Assembly: GCF_019145205.1 (NCBI RefSeq)
Contig: NZ_JAHSTT010000002.1
Span: forward strand, 372,001-436,000
Source: Pseudomonas khavaziana
Lineage (GTDB): Bacteria; Pseudomonadota; Gammaproteobacteria; Pseudomonadales; Pseudomonadaceae
Direction: 5' to 3'
Length of the DNA: 64,000 nucleotides
The number at the start of each line of letters is the position of its first letter. Position 1 is the stretch's first letter. Positions 57,037 through 64,000 of the stretch are shown here, one piece after another. Both the position numbers and the translations under genes were made by a program. A model generated the notes under the pieces. It was not told where the DNA came from. It worked only from the letters and a program-made list of their open reading frames with translations, and did no database searches.

Positions 57037-58179
57037 ATGGCAGTTGCCTCCGGCGCCTATAAGAAAGCCCTCGAGGGCGACCAAACACCGAAAAAGGTGC
57101 TGGTCAAAATCGACCGGGTCACGAAGAAGTTCGACGAGACGATTGCCGTGGACGATGTGTCCCTGGAAATCAAGAAAGGCGAGATCTTCGCCTTGCTCGG
57201 CGGTTCGGGTTCGGGCAAGTCCACCTTGCTGCGGATGCTCGCAGGTTTCGAGCGTCCGACCGAAGGCCGCATCTACCTCGACGGTGTGGACATCACCGAC
57301 ATGCCGCCCTACGAGCGGCCGATCAACATGATGTTCCAGTCCTACGCCTTGTTCCCGCACATGACCGTGGCGCAGAACATCGCGTTCGGCCTGCAGCAGG
57401 ACAAGATCCCCAAGGCTGAAGTCGACGCCCGCGTGGCCGAGATGCTCAAGCTGGTGCAGATGAGCCAGTATGCCAAGCGCAAGCCGCACCAGTTGTCCGG
57501 CGGCCAACGCCAGCGTGTGGCATTGGCCCGTTCCCTGGCCAAGCGCCCGAAACTGCTGCTGCTCGATGAGCCCATGGGCGCATTGGACAAGAAGCTGCGT
57601 TCGCAGATGCAACTGGAGCTGGTGGAAATCATCGAGCGCGTCGGCGTAACCTGCGTGATGGTGACCCACGACCAGGAAGAGGCCATGACCATGGCCGAGC
57701 GTATCGCGATCATGCACCTGGGCTGGATCGCCCAGATCGGCAGCCCCATCGACATCTACGAAACCCCCACCAGCCGCCTGGTGTGCGAGTTCATCGGCAA
57801 CGTCAACATCTTCGACACCCAGGTGGTGGATGATGCCGAAGGCCACGCGGTGCTCAAGTGCGCTGATCTGGACCGCGATATCTACGTGGGCTACGGCATC
57901 GCCACCGCGGTGGAAGACAAGTCGGTGACCTACGCCATCCGCCCGGAAAAACTGCTGGTCACCACCGAAATGCCGACCTGCGAGCACAACTGGTCCAGCG
58001 GCAAGGTGCACGACATCGCCTACCTGGGCGGGCACTCGGTGTTCTACGTGGAACTGCCGAGCGGCAAGCTGGTGCAGTCCTTCGTCGCCAACGCCGAACG
58101 CCGTGGCCAGCGTCCGACCTGGGGTGACCAGGTGTACGTATGGTGGGAAGACGACAGCGGCGTGGTACTTCGCTCATGA
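57037..58179 (+). CDS. spuF: Polyamine ABC transporter ATPase
   Basis: PotG/PotA-type ATPase, 380 residues: Walker A GGSGSGKST, Q-loop MMFQSYALFPHMTVAQNI, signature LSGGQRQRVALARSL, Walker B LLLLDEPMGALDKKLR, H-loop VTHDQEEA, and a C-terminal TOBE domain at about 290-380. It overlaps spuG by four bases. Confidence 0.95.
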   Translation: MAVASGAYKKALEGDQTPKKVLVKIDRVTKKFDETIAVDDVSLEIKKGEIFALLGGSGSGKSTLLRMLAGFERPTEGRIYLDGVDITDMPPYERPINMMFQSYALFPHMTVAQNIAFGLQQDKIPKAEVDARVAEMLKLVQMSQYAKRKPHQLSGGQRQRVALARSLAKRPKLLLLDEPMGALDKKLRSQMQLELVEIIERVGVTCVMVTHDQEEAMTMAERIAIMHLGWIAQIGSPIDIYETPTSRLVCEFIGNVNIFDTQVVDDAEGHAVLKCADLDRDIYVGYGIATAVEDKSVTYAIRPEKLLVTTEMPTCEHNWSSGKVHDIAYLGGHSVFYVELPSGKLVQSFVANAERRGQRPTWGDQVYVWWEDDSGVVLRS

Positions 58180-59096
58180 ACATGAAGAAATTCAAGCGGC
58201 GCTTGGATCGCATCGTGCCCAATGGCAAGCAGGTGGTCATCGGGATTCCCTTCCTCTGGCTGTTTCTGTTTTTCGCACTGCCGTTTTTCATCGTACTGAA
58301 AATCAGCTTTGCCGAAGCCGACGTGGCGATCCCGCCCTACACCGAGATCTACACCTACGTTGAGCAAAAGCTGCAAGTGGTGCTGAACCTGGCCAACTAC
58401 AGCCTCTTGGCGGGCGACGAGCTCTACATCGCCGCGTACCTGGGCTCGCTGAAGATGGCGTTTTTCAGCACGCTGCTGTGCCTGCTGATCGGCTACCCGA
58501 TGGCCTACGCCATCGCTACCGCACGCAAAGAGATGCAGACCGTGCTGGTGCTGCTGATCATGATGCCGACCTGGACCGCGATCCTGATTCGCGTGTATGC
58601 GTGGATGGGCATCCTCAGCAACAACGGCTTGCTCAATGGCTTCCTGATATCCATGGGGCTGATCAGCGAACCGTTGCAGATCCTCAACACCAACATCGCG
58701 GTGTATATCGGCGTGGTTTACTCATACCTGCCGTTCATGATCCTGCCGCTTTACGCCAACCTGGTCAAACACGACCAAAGCCTGCTGGAAGCCGCCTCTG
58801 ACCTCGGTTCGAGCACCTTCAACAGCTTCTGGAAAATCACTGTGCCGCTGTCCAAGAACGGCATCATCGCCGGCTGCATGCTGGTGTTTATCCCGGTGGT
58901 GGGCGAGTTCGTGATTCCTGAACTGCTCGGCGGCCCGGAAACCCTGATGATCGGTAAAGTGCTGTGGCAAGAGTTCTTCAACAACCGTGACTGGCCGGTG
59001 GCTTCTGCCTTGGCCGTGGTGATGCTGGCGATCCTGATCGTGCCGATCATCCTGTTTAACCGCAGCCAGGCCAAAGAGCTGGAGGGCAAGATATGA
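58176..59096 (+). CDS. spuG: Polyamine ABC transporter permease
   Basis: PotH-type permease, 306 residues, six membrane segments, beginning MNMKKFKRRLDRIVP with a long extracytoplasmic part before the second segment; the permease motif EAASDLGSSTFNSFWKITVP interacts with SpuF. The ATG overlaps the spuF stop (ATGA). Confidence 0.94.
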   Translation: MNMKKFKRRLDRIVPNGKQVVIGIPFLWLFLFFALPFFIVLKISFAEADVAIPPYTEIYTYVEQKLQVVLNLANYSLLAGDELYIAAYLGSLKMAFFSTLLCLLIGYPMAYAIATARKEMQTVLVLLIMMPTWTAILIRVYAWMGILSNNGLLNGFLISMGLISEPLQILNTNIAVYIGVVYSYLPFMILPLYANLVKHDQSLLEAASDLGSSTFNSFWKITVPLSKNGIIAGCMLVFIPVVGEFVIPELLGGPETLMIGKVLWQEFFNNRDWPVASALAVVMLAILIVPIILFNRSQAKELEGKI

Positions 59097-59977
59097 AGCG
59101 CTTTCGTTTCTCCAGCTTCATGCTGGTCGCAGGCTTGTTGTTTATCTACCTGCCGATGTTGATCCTGGTGATCTATTCGTTCAACGAATCCAAGCTGGTG
59201 ACGGTGTGGGGCGGTTGGTCGATCAAGTGGTACGTGGGCCTGCTGGACAACACCCAGTTGATGGGCTCGGTGGCACGCTCCCTGGAAATCGCCTGCTACA
59301 CGGCGGTGGCCGCAGTGGCGCTGGGCACCTTGGCGGCCTTTGTGCTGACGCGCATCAGCCAGTTCAAGGGCCGCACGCTGTTCGGCGGCCTGGTGACGGC
59401 ACCGCTGGTGATGCCGGAAGTGATCACCGGCCTGTCGCTGTTGCTGCTGTTCGTGGCCATGGCGCAGATGATCGGCTGGCCCCAGGAGCGTGGCATCGTC
59501 ACCATCTGGATCGCGCACACGACGTTCTGTGCGGCGTATGTGGCGGTGGTCGTGTCGGCGCGCCTGCGTGAGCTGGACCTGTCGATCGAAGAGGCGGCTA
59601 TGGACCTGGGCGCACGGCCGTGGAAGGTGTTCTTCCTGATCACCATCCCGATGATCGCGCCGTCGCTGGCGGCGGGCGGCATGATGTCCTTTGCGCTGTC
59701 CCTGGATGACCTGGTACTGGCCAGCTTCGTGTCGGGCCCGGGCTCGACCACGTTGCCGATGGAAGTGTTCTCGGCGGTGCGCCTAGGGGTCAAGCCTGAG
59801 ATCAACGCCGTGGCGAGCCTGATTCTGTTGGCGGTATCGCTGGTGACCTTCCTGGTGTGGTTCTTCAGCCGCCGGGCCGAAGAGCATCGCAAGAAAGCCA
59901 TCCAGCAAGCCATCGAAGAAGCCGCGGCCGACGGTTGGCAGCAACCGGACAAGCGCCGCGCTCCAGCACCGGTCTAA
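59093..59977 (+). CDS. spuH: Polyamine ABC transporter permease
   Basis: PotI-type permease, 294 residues, six membrane segments; motif EEAAMDLGARPWKVFFLITI and DDLVLASFVSGPG typical of PotI. The C-terminal tail (EEHRKKAIQQAIEEAAADGW) is long, charged and cytoplasmic. Overlap with spuG by four bases marks the operon; a REP pair closes it. Confidence 0.94.
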   Translation: MKRFRFSSFMLVAGLLFIYLPMLILVIYSFNESKLVTVWGGWSIKWYVGLLDNTQLMGSVARSLEIACYTAVAAVALGTLAAFVLTRISQFKGRTLFGGLVTAPLVMPEVITGLSLLLLFVAMAQMIGWPQERGIVTIWIAHTTFCAAYVAVVVSARLRELDLSIEEAAMDLGARPWKVFFLITIPMIAPSLAAGGMMSFALSLDDLVLASFVSGPGSTTLPMEVFSAVRLGVKPEINAVASLILLAVSLVTFLVWFFSRRAEEHRKKAIQQAIEEAAADGWQQPDKRRAPAPV

Positions 59978-59992
59978 AGCTGGGTGAGGTCC

Positions 59993-60118
59993 AAATGTGG
60001 GAGGGGCGGTGCGACGATTCGACTTGCTCCCGATTGCTGAGTGTCAGTCACTGCATCTGTTGACTGACCCACCGCTATCGGGAGCAAGTCGAATCGTCGC
60101 ACCGCCCCTCCCACATTT
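59993..60118. repeat. REP pair, family A, both arms extended
   Basis: AAATGTGGGAGGGGCGGTGC with GACGATTCGACTTGCTCCCG, a 45-base spacer, then the complete inverse. Both arms carry the extra CGGTGCGACGATTCGAC segment, giving a palindrome of some 40 bases per arm. It separates the convergent spuH and HD-domain genes. Confidence 0.94.
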
Positions 60119-60136
60119 TATTGCATTTCAGGTTAA

Positions 60137-60778
60137 TTACATCGCCCACGGCGACTTACGAATCACCTCGACAAAATTCATCGGCTTGAACCCCGGCTCC
60201 TGATCCACCAGCACATCGGTCTTCACGTTGCCAAACGTAGTCTGCGGGCGGTGGCGCAAGCCGTCGGCGAACGCGCAGATGATGCACTCCTTGAACCCTT
60301 CACCCCGTGGATGCGCATGCACCACCGCTTCGCGCTGCGCGCTGCTGAACGCGGCGTAGTCCATGCCCAGCACGTCCATCTCCACACCGGCGGTCACCAG
60401 CGCTACGGTGGGGCGCAGGTGTTTCGGCACGCCCGGCGTGGTGTGCAGGGCGATGGACAACCACACTTGTTCGATATCGTCATCGCTCAACCCATAAGGT
60501 TTGAGGAACGCAGCGGCGGCGTTGGCGCCGTCCACTTCGAAACGCTCGTCGTCACTGCGGTGGCCTTCCACCAGGCCCAGGTCATGGAACATCGCGCCGA
60601 CGTAGAGCAACTCCGGGTTGTAGGCCAATTGCTTGCGCTCACCGCTCAACGCGCCGAACAGGAAGACGCGGCGCGAATGGTGGTAGAGCAGGTCTGATTC
60701 GACGTCGCGAATGTATTCGGTGGTGGCCCTGGCCAAGGCGCTGTCAGGGATGTGGATGCCGGCGATGGTGGTGCTCAT
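60137..60778 (-). CDS. HD domain protein
   Basis: 213-residue metal-dependent HD-superfamily hydrolase. The site is visible as FLFGAL... YVGAMFHDLGLVEGHR (the HD pair), preceded by YHHSRRVF and followed by ALHTTPGV. Its layout recalls HD phosphohydrolases and cyanamide-hydratase-like proteins; the substrate cannot be told. It is divergent from a GlxA-like regulator 229 bases away, which may control it. Confidence 0.82.
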   Translation of the reverse strand: MSTTIAGIHIPDSALARATTEYIRDVESDLLYHHSRRVFLFGALSGERKQLAYNPELLYVGAMFHDLGLVEGHRSDDERFEVDGANAAAAFLKPYGLSDDDIEQVWLSIALHTTPGVPKHLRPTVALVTAGVEMDVLGMDYAAFSSAQREAVVHAHPRGEGFKECIICAFADGLRHRPQTTFGNVKTDVLVDQEPGFKPMNFVEVIRKSPWAM

Positions 60779-60940
60779 GGTGGTTCTCCTCTGGAAAGCA
60801 CCTAGTCTGGTCGCGCGTGCGTGACGCAGCTATCGCGATAAGGGCGCAATCTCGGCCAATGTGCTGGCACATCGCGCCAAAGACAAAGTCGGCTAAGGTG
60901 TGGCAGGTGATCGGTGGATCCAAACCCTGTGAGGATCAAA

Positions 60941-60968
60941 TGTGGGAGGGGGATGGCCCCCTCCCACA
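60941..60968. repeat. Minimal REP-derived palindrome
   Basis: TGTGGGAGGGGG and CCCCCTCCCACA are perfect 12-base arms around ATGG. It looks like the outer ends of a family A REP with the middle lost, and sits 40 bases before the GlxA-like gene start. Confidence 0.8.
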
Positions 60969-61007
60969 GGGGATTAGTGTTTTTCAAGTTAGAAAAGGTA
61001 TGACTTC

Positions 61008-61973
61008 ATGAGCAAAACCGTCGCCATCCTGATTTTCCCCGGCGTCCAGTCACTGGACGTGACCGGCCCGATGGACGTGTTCTGCGAGGCCAACCGCTTC
61101 CTGGCGCCCGAAGACCACTATCACCTGGAAGTCATCGGTTTCAGCCACGGCCCTATGGCGGCTTCCAACGGCCTGTCCTTGCAGGCCCACAAACACTACA
61201 GCGAAGCCCGGCAGCCCTACGACCTGCTGCTGGTCGCCGGCGGCCCGCAACTGCCCTTCGAAAACTTCGGCCCCCAGTTTGATGACTGGCTGCGCGCTGC
61301 CACTGCCAAGGCACGACGCTTCGGCTCGATCTGCAACGGTGCCTTCATGCTGGCCCGCGCCGGCCTGCTGGAGGGTAAAACCGTTACCACCCATTGGGGC
61401 GATGCCGCGGACCTGGCGCGTGTGTGCCCCTCGGCCCGGGTCGAAGCCGACCGCCTCTACGTGCAGGACGGCAACCTCTACACCTCGGCCGGGGTCACGG
61501 CGGGTATCGACTTGTCACTGTACCTGCTGGCCCAGGACCACGGCCCGGAAGTCGCGTTGAGCGTGGCCAAGCGCCTGGTGGTGTTCACCCAGCGCTCGGG
61601 CGGGCAATCGCAGTTCAGTCCGTTCCTCACGCCCCATGCCGAAACTACCTCGGCGGTGGCGCTGGTGCAGCTGTACGTGCTGGCCAACCTGACGGGAGAC
61701 TTGACCATTGCCGACCTGGCCAAGGCGGCCAATATGAGTGCGCGCAATTTTTCCCGGGTGTTTGCCCGGGAAGCGCGGATTACGCCGGCGGAATTTGTCG
61801 AGAGGGCGCGCGTGGATGCGGCGCGGGTGATGCTTGAAAGTAGCCACGCACCGCTTAAAACCGTGGCCTATCAATGTGGCTTTCGCGACGCCCAGCACAT
61901 GCGCAGTGTGTTCAACCGCCGGCTGGGCGTCACGCCGCAACAGTTCAGGCTTAACTTTGCGGCGCCGGTTTGA
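61008..61973 (+). CDS. GlxA-like AraC family regulator
   Basis: 321 residues: a DJ-1/PfpI-like domain at about 1-190 (VAILIFPGVQSLDVTGPMDV; nucleophile-elbow region FGSICNGAFMLARAGLL with its cysteine), then two AraC helix-turn-helices at about 215-315 (IADLAKAANMSARNFSRVFA and VAYQCGFRDAQHMRSVFNRR). Family members respond to small metabolites such as arginine or choline-derived compounds. It is divergent from the HD gene; its 3' end overlaps the CMD gene by 23 bases. Confidence 0.92.
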   Translation: MSKTVAILIFPGVQSLDVTGPMDVFCEANRFLAPEDHYHLEVIGFSHGPMAASNGLSLQAHKHYSEARQPYDLLLVAGGPQLPFENFGPQFDDWLRAATAKARRFGSICNGAFMLARAGLLEGKTVTTHWGDAADLARVCPSARVEADRLYVQDGNLYTSAGVTAGIDLSLYLLAQDHGPEVALSVAKRLVVFTQRSGGQSQFSPFLTPHAETTSAVALVQLYVLANLTGDLTIADLAKAANMSARNFSRVFAREARITPAEFVERARVDAARVMLESSHAPLKTVAYQCGFRDAQHMRSVFNRRLGVTPQQFRLNFAAPV

Positions 61974-62304
61974 GCGTGTCGTAGGCTTCCAGGGCGCGCA
62001 ACGAGTAGATGTAGGCCGCGCCTGCATTCAGCGAGATCGCGGTGGCCAGCGTGGCCGCCACTTCTTCGCGGGTTGCCCCGGCCTTGATGGCGGCATCGGC
62101 ATGCACGCCGATGCAACCGTCGCAGCGGGTGGTGATCGCCACCGCGATGGAAATCAGTTCACGGGTCTTGGCGTCGAGTACATTGTTTTCCTCGGCAGCT
62201 TCCCCCAGCGCCATGTAGGCTTTGACCATCTTCGGGTTGCTCTTGCCCAGTGAACCAAAAGCTTTCTTCACGGCAGGCAGCAAGTCGGACCAGTTATTGA
62301 ACAT
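61951..62304 (-). CDS. Carboxymuconolactone decarboxylase family protein (AhpD-like)
   Basis: 117-residue helical protein of the CMD/AhpD superfamily with redox motif CDGC (residues 61-64) followed by IGVHADAAIKAGATREEVAA. Such proteins act as alkylhydroperoxidases or lactone decarboxylases; the CxxC favours peroxidase-like activity. The start at 62304 (MFNNWSDLLPAVKKAFG) suits the family; the much longer frame upstream runs through the divergent regulator. It is divergent from an AraC regulator 99 bases away. Confidence 0.88.
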   Translation of the reverse strand: MFNNWSDLLPAVKKAFGSLGKSNPKMVKAYMALGEAAEENNVLDAKTRELISIAVAITTRCDGCIGVHADAAIKAGATREEVAATLATAISLNAGAAYIYSLRALEAYDTLKPAPQS

Positions 62305-62403
62305 TGCAGTAACTCCTGAACAGGTTGGGTGTGAAGCCAGTCTGTAGCGTTGAAGGCTGCGGCTATTGTTCAATCCGCTCATCTTTTTGACCGATGCTCG
62401 CAA

Positions 62404-63312
62404 ATGAATGCCATCGACACCCTTATCGCGCTGGCCAACCTGCGCGGCAGCCTGGATTTGCGTTGCCAGTTCCAAGGGGACTGGGCGTTGGACCATGCGC
62501 CGGAAAGCCTCGGCGTGGCGCCTTATCACATCGTGCTCAGCGGCACCTGCCGCGCCGAGTTGTCTGGCGGGCAATATGTAACGTTGGAGGAGGGCGATAT
62601 CCTGCTGATGCCTGGGGGCGGTACCCACCTGCTGCGCAGCCAGGGCGCGCGGATCCGCCCGATGCAGCCTCGTGTTATCGAAGGGGGTGCGTTGACCGTG
62701 CACCGTTTGGGCGGCGAACAGCCGGATGTGGATATGCTGTGTGGCAGCTTTCACTACAACCGCCAGTCGCTACTATTCGATGCATTGCCGGAATACCTGG
62801 TGGTGTCCAGTCGCCAGTGGCAAGGCGATGGACAGTTGGCGGCGCTGATTGCGTTGCTGCGCAGTGAAGCGGACGGGCAGCAAGTGGGCGCCCGTTCGTT
62901 TATCAATGCGCTGTCGTCAGCCCTGTTCACCTTGATCCTGCGCAGTTGGCTGAGCGATCAGGCGCCAGGGGAGGGTGCCTTCGCCTTGCTCGCCGACAAG
63001 CGCTTGAGCAAGGCCTGGCAAGCCATGCTGGCCGAACCTGGGCATGAATGGACCATCGATGGCCTGGCGTCGGCGGCCAGCATGTCCCGTGCGACCTTTA
63101 TGCGTGCGTTCGTCAAAGTGGCAGGTGTATCGCCCTGGGTGTTGCTCACCCAATTGCGCATGGAGATGGCGTTCAACCTGCTGCATCAGTCACGCCTTAG
63201 CCTGATCGATATCGCCGCCCAGGTGGGTTATCAGTCCCAGGCGGCGTTCAGCAAGAAATTCAAGGACACCTACGGCCAAGCGCCAGGGCGTATGCGGGCG
63301 CACACCCGATGA
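62404..63312 (+). CDS. AraC family regulator with cupin domain
   Basis: 302 residues: an N-terminal cupin domain (about 1-170; APYHIVLSGTCRAELSGGQY, EEGDILLMPGGGTHLLRS) and a C-terminal AraC DNA-binding domain (about 205-300; DGLASAASMSRATFMRAFVK and DIAAQVGYQSQAAFSKKFKD). Relatives of this Cupin_6 type usually regulate the divergent gene, here the CMD protein. The start at 62404 gives MNAIDTLIALANLRG; an earlier in-frame start would lie in the promoter gap. Confidence 0.9.
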   Translation: MNAIDTLIALANLRGSLDLRCQFQGDWALDHAPESLGVAPYHIVLSGTCRAELSGGQYVTLEEGDILLMPGGGTHLLRSQGARIRPMQPRVIEGGALTVHRLGGEQPDVDMLCGSFHYNRQSLLFDALPEYLVVSSRQWQGDGQLAALIALLRSEADGQQVGARSFINALSSALFTLILRSWLSDQAPGEGAFALLADKRLSKAWQAMLAEPGHEWTIDGLASAASMSRATFMRAFVKVAGVSPWVLLTQLRMEMAFNLLHQSRLSLIDIAAQVGYQSQAAFSKKFKDTYGQAPGRMRAHTR

Positions 63313-63346
63313 TCGTCCCACGCAGAGCGTGGGAACGATCATCGGG
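63305..63346. terminator. Palindrome holding both stop codons
   Basis: CCCGATGATCGTCCCACGC and the inverse GCGTGGGAACGATCATCGGG form a long hairpin with one bulge. The TGA of the AraC gene (63310-63312) and the stop of the convergent penicillin-acylase gene (63339-63341) lie in its two arms. It probably terminates both genes, despite lacking T-runs. The core resembles the repeat at 8565. Confidence 0.65.
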
Positions 63347-64000
63347 CTGGCAGCAGTTTCAAGGTGCCGCGGGTATTGGCCGTCACTTCCTCGTCACTGA
63401 AGTGCGCCTGCTCATACCTGCCCTCGATATAGCTCTGCGCCTGGTCGCCATAGTGCGTATCAAAGGGCACACCGCTTTGCCCCACCGGATTGATGGTGAG
63501 GGCGTGGGTCGGGTCGGCGAAGTCGATCAGGCGCCGTGTCGACGGGCCGTAGGTCACAGGCCACGGTGCCGGGCCGATCGGGGCGGTCTGGTTGTTCGGC
63601 ACTTCGTGGCTGCCCGGTGCCGGGAACGGGCCGACGTTGAAGAGCTTATCCAATGGCTTTTGCATGCCCAGCGGGTGGCCGTGGGTCAGGGTGTGCGCCT
63701 TGCCCCACTGCCACTGCGCCGGGTCATCGCCGAACGTAACCTTGAGGTGCGCGAGGCTATTGTCCCAGGCGAGCTTGACGGTGTCGGCCCGCTTGCCATT
63801 CCACCAGGGTGAGTCCGCCGAGGCGGCCAGGCGTGGCAGCGCGGCGTCGATCACGCGGGTGCTGATCAGGGTCTTGAACAGTGCATCGCCCAGTTTCGGG
63901 TGGAAGGTCGCTTCGGCGAGGTTGAACTGCAACTGGTTGAACAGCGTGGCGCTGGTGGAGTCCAGCGGGTAGTCGCCTTTCCAGTTGGATAGTTGTTCCA
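63339..64000 (-). CDS. Penicillin acylase family protein, C-terminal part
   Basis: C-terminal part of an Ntn-hydrolase of the penicillin G acylase/acyl-homoserine-lactone acylase family, about 220 residues in the window; the frame stays open to the edge (beginning with EQLSNWKGDYPLDSTSATLF). Family traits are WQWGKAHTLTHGHPLG, GPFPAPGSHEVPNNQ, TYGPSTRRLIDFADP and INPVGQSGVPFDTHYGDQ. The catalytic serine of the beta-chain start lies outside. Substrate (beta-lactam-like amide or acyl-HSL) cannot be told. Confidence 0.88.
   Translation of the reverse strand, partial: EQLSNWKGDYPLDSTSATLFNQLQFNLAEATFHPKLGDALFKTLISTRVIDAALPRLAASADSPWWNGKRADTVKLAWDNSLAHLKVTFGDDPAQWQWGKAHTLTHGHPLGMQKPLDKLFNVGPFPAPGSHEVPNNQTAPIGPAPWPVTYGPSTRRLIDFADPTHALTINPVGQSGVPFDTHYGDQAQSYIEGRYEQAHFSDEEVTANTRGTLKLLPAR

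Overview
The window is chromosomal DNA of a fluorescent Pseudomonas (P. fluorescens group). The evidence is high-GC coding sequence with very long antisense shadow frames, a gene order matching the P. aeruginosa PA5214-PA5241 block (trxA-rho-acyltransferase-ubiD ... glpT ... ygfA-6S-zapA ... pepP-ubiH-ubiI ... hitAB-gcvTH), and many Pseudomonas-type REP palindromes. Nothing points to a prophage, plasmid, integron or CRISPR array; no tRNA or rRNA was seen.

Layout. 1-1980: amino-acid ABC importer (partial) with a divergent FadR-type regulator. 2100-8556: trxA, rho, OafA-like acyltransferase, ubiD and an Fe-S flavin reductase. 8615-11506: a PagP-like beta-barrel candidate, ChaC and GlpT with GlpR-like operators. 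11799-18769: quinone oxidoreductase, FliL-like protein, a three-gene HlyD/RbbA-type export operon and an EVE protein. 18964-25048: a 49-residue membrane protein, 5-formyl-THF cyclo-ligase with 6S RNA, zapA, a coiled-coil protein, YgfB, pepP, ubiH and ubiI. 25211-29667: ferric iron importer and gcvT-gcvH without gcvP. 29781-35638: DegT aminotransferase, DUF2388 protein, NfeD/SPFH pair, an orphan GspE ATPase, an ACT-like protein and an Lrp regulator. 35745-39851: CYTH-CHAD phosphatase, argE, argA.

39968-48576 is a sulfonate/sulfur-starvation block: TauA-like binding protein, OprD-type porin, LsfA peroxiredoxin and ssuEADCB plus the molbindin ssuF. The porin probably admits organosulfonates, SsuABC import them and SsuED release sulfite. 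48712-49341 is a TetR regulator bracketed by two related REP pairs. 49578-59977 is the polyamine block: two gamma-glutamylpolyamine synthetases reading divergently, the putrescine-pyruvate aminotransferase spuC and the spuDEFGH importer. 60137-64000 holds an HD protein, a GlxA-like regulator, a CxxC carboxymuconolactone-decarboxylase protein with a divergent AraC regulator and the end of a penicillin-acylase gene.

Most genes are housekeeping or well-known families. The less explained signals are non-coding: two REP families (one with a recurrent extra segment), two REP pairs around the tetR gene whose spacers are exact reverse complements of each other, a very short Arg-Arg-stop leader ORF before argA, a set of mutually exclusive stems in the 600-base divergent polyamine promoter region, hairpins at the junctions of the polyamine-importer operon, and AT-rich inverted repeats at similar distances before lsfA and ssuE.
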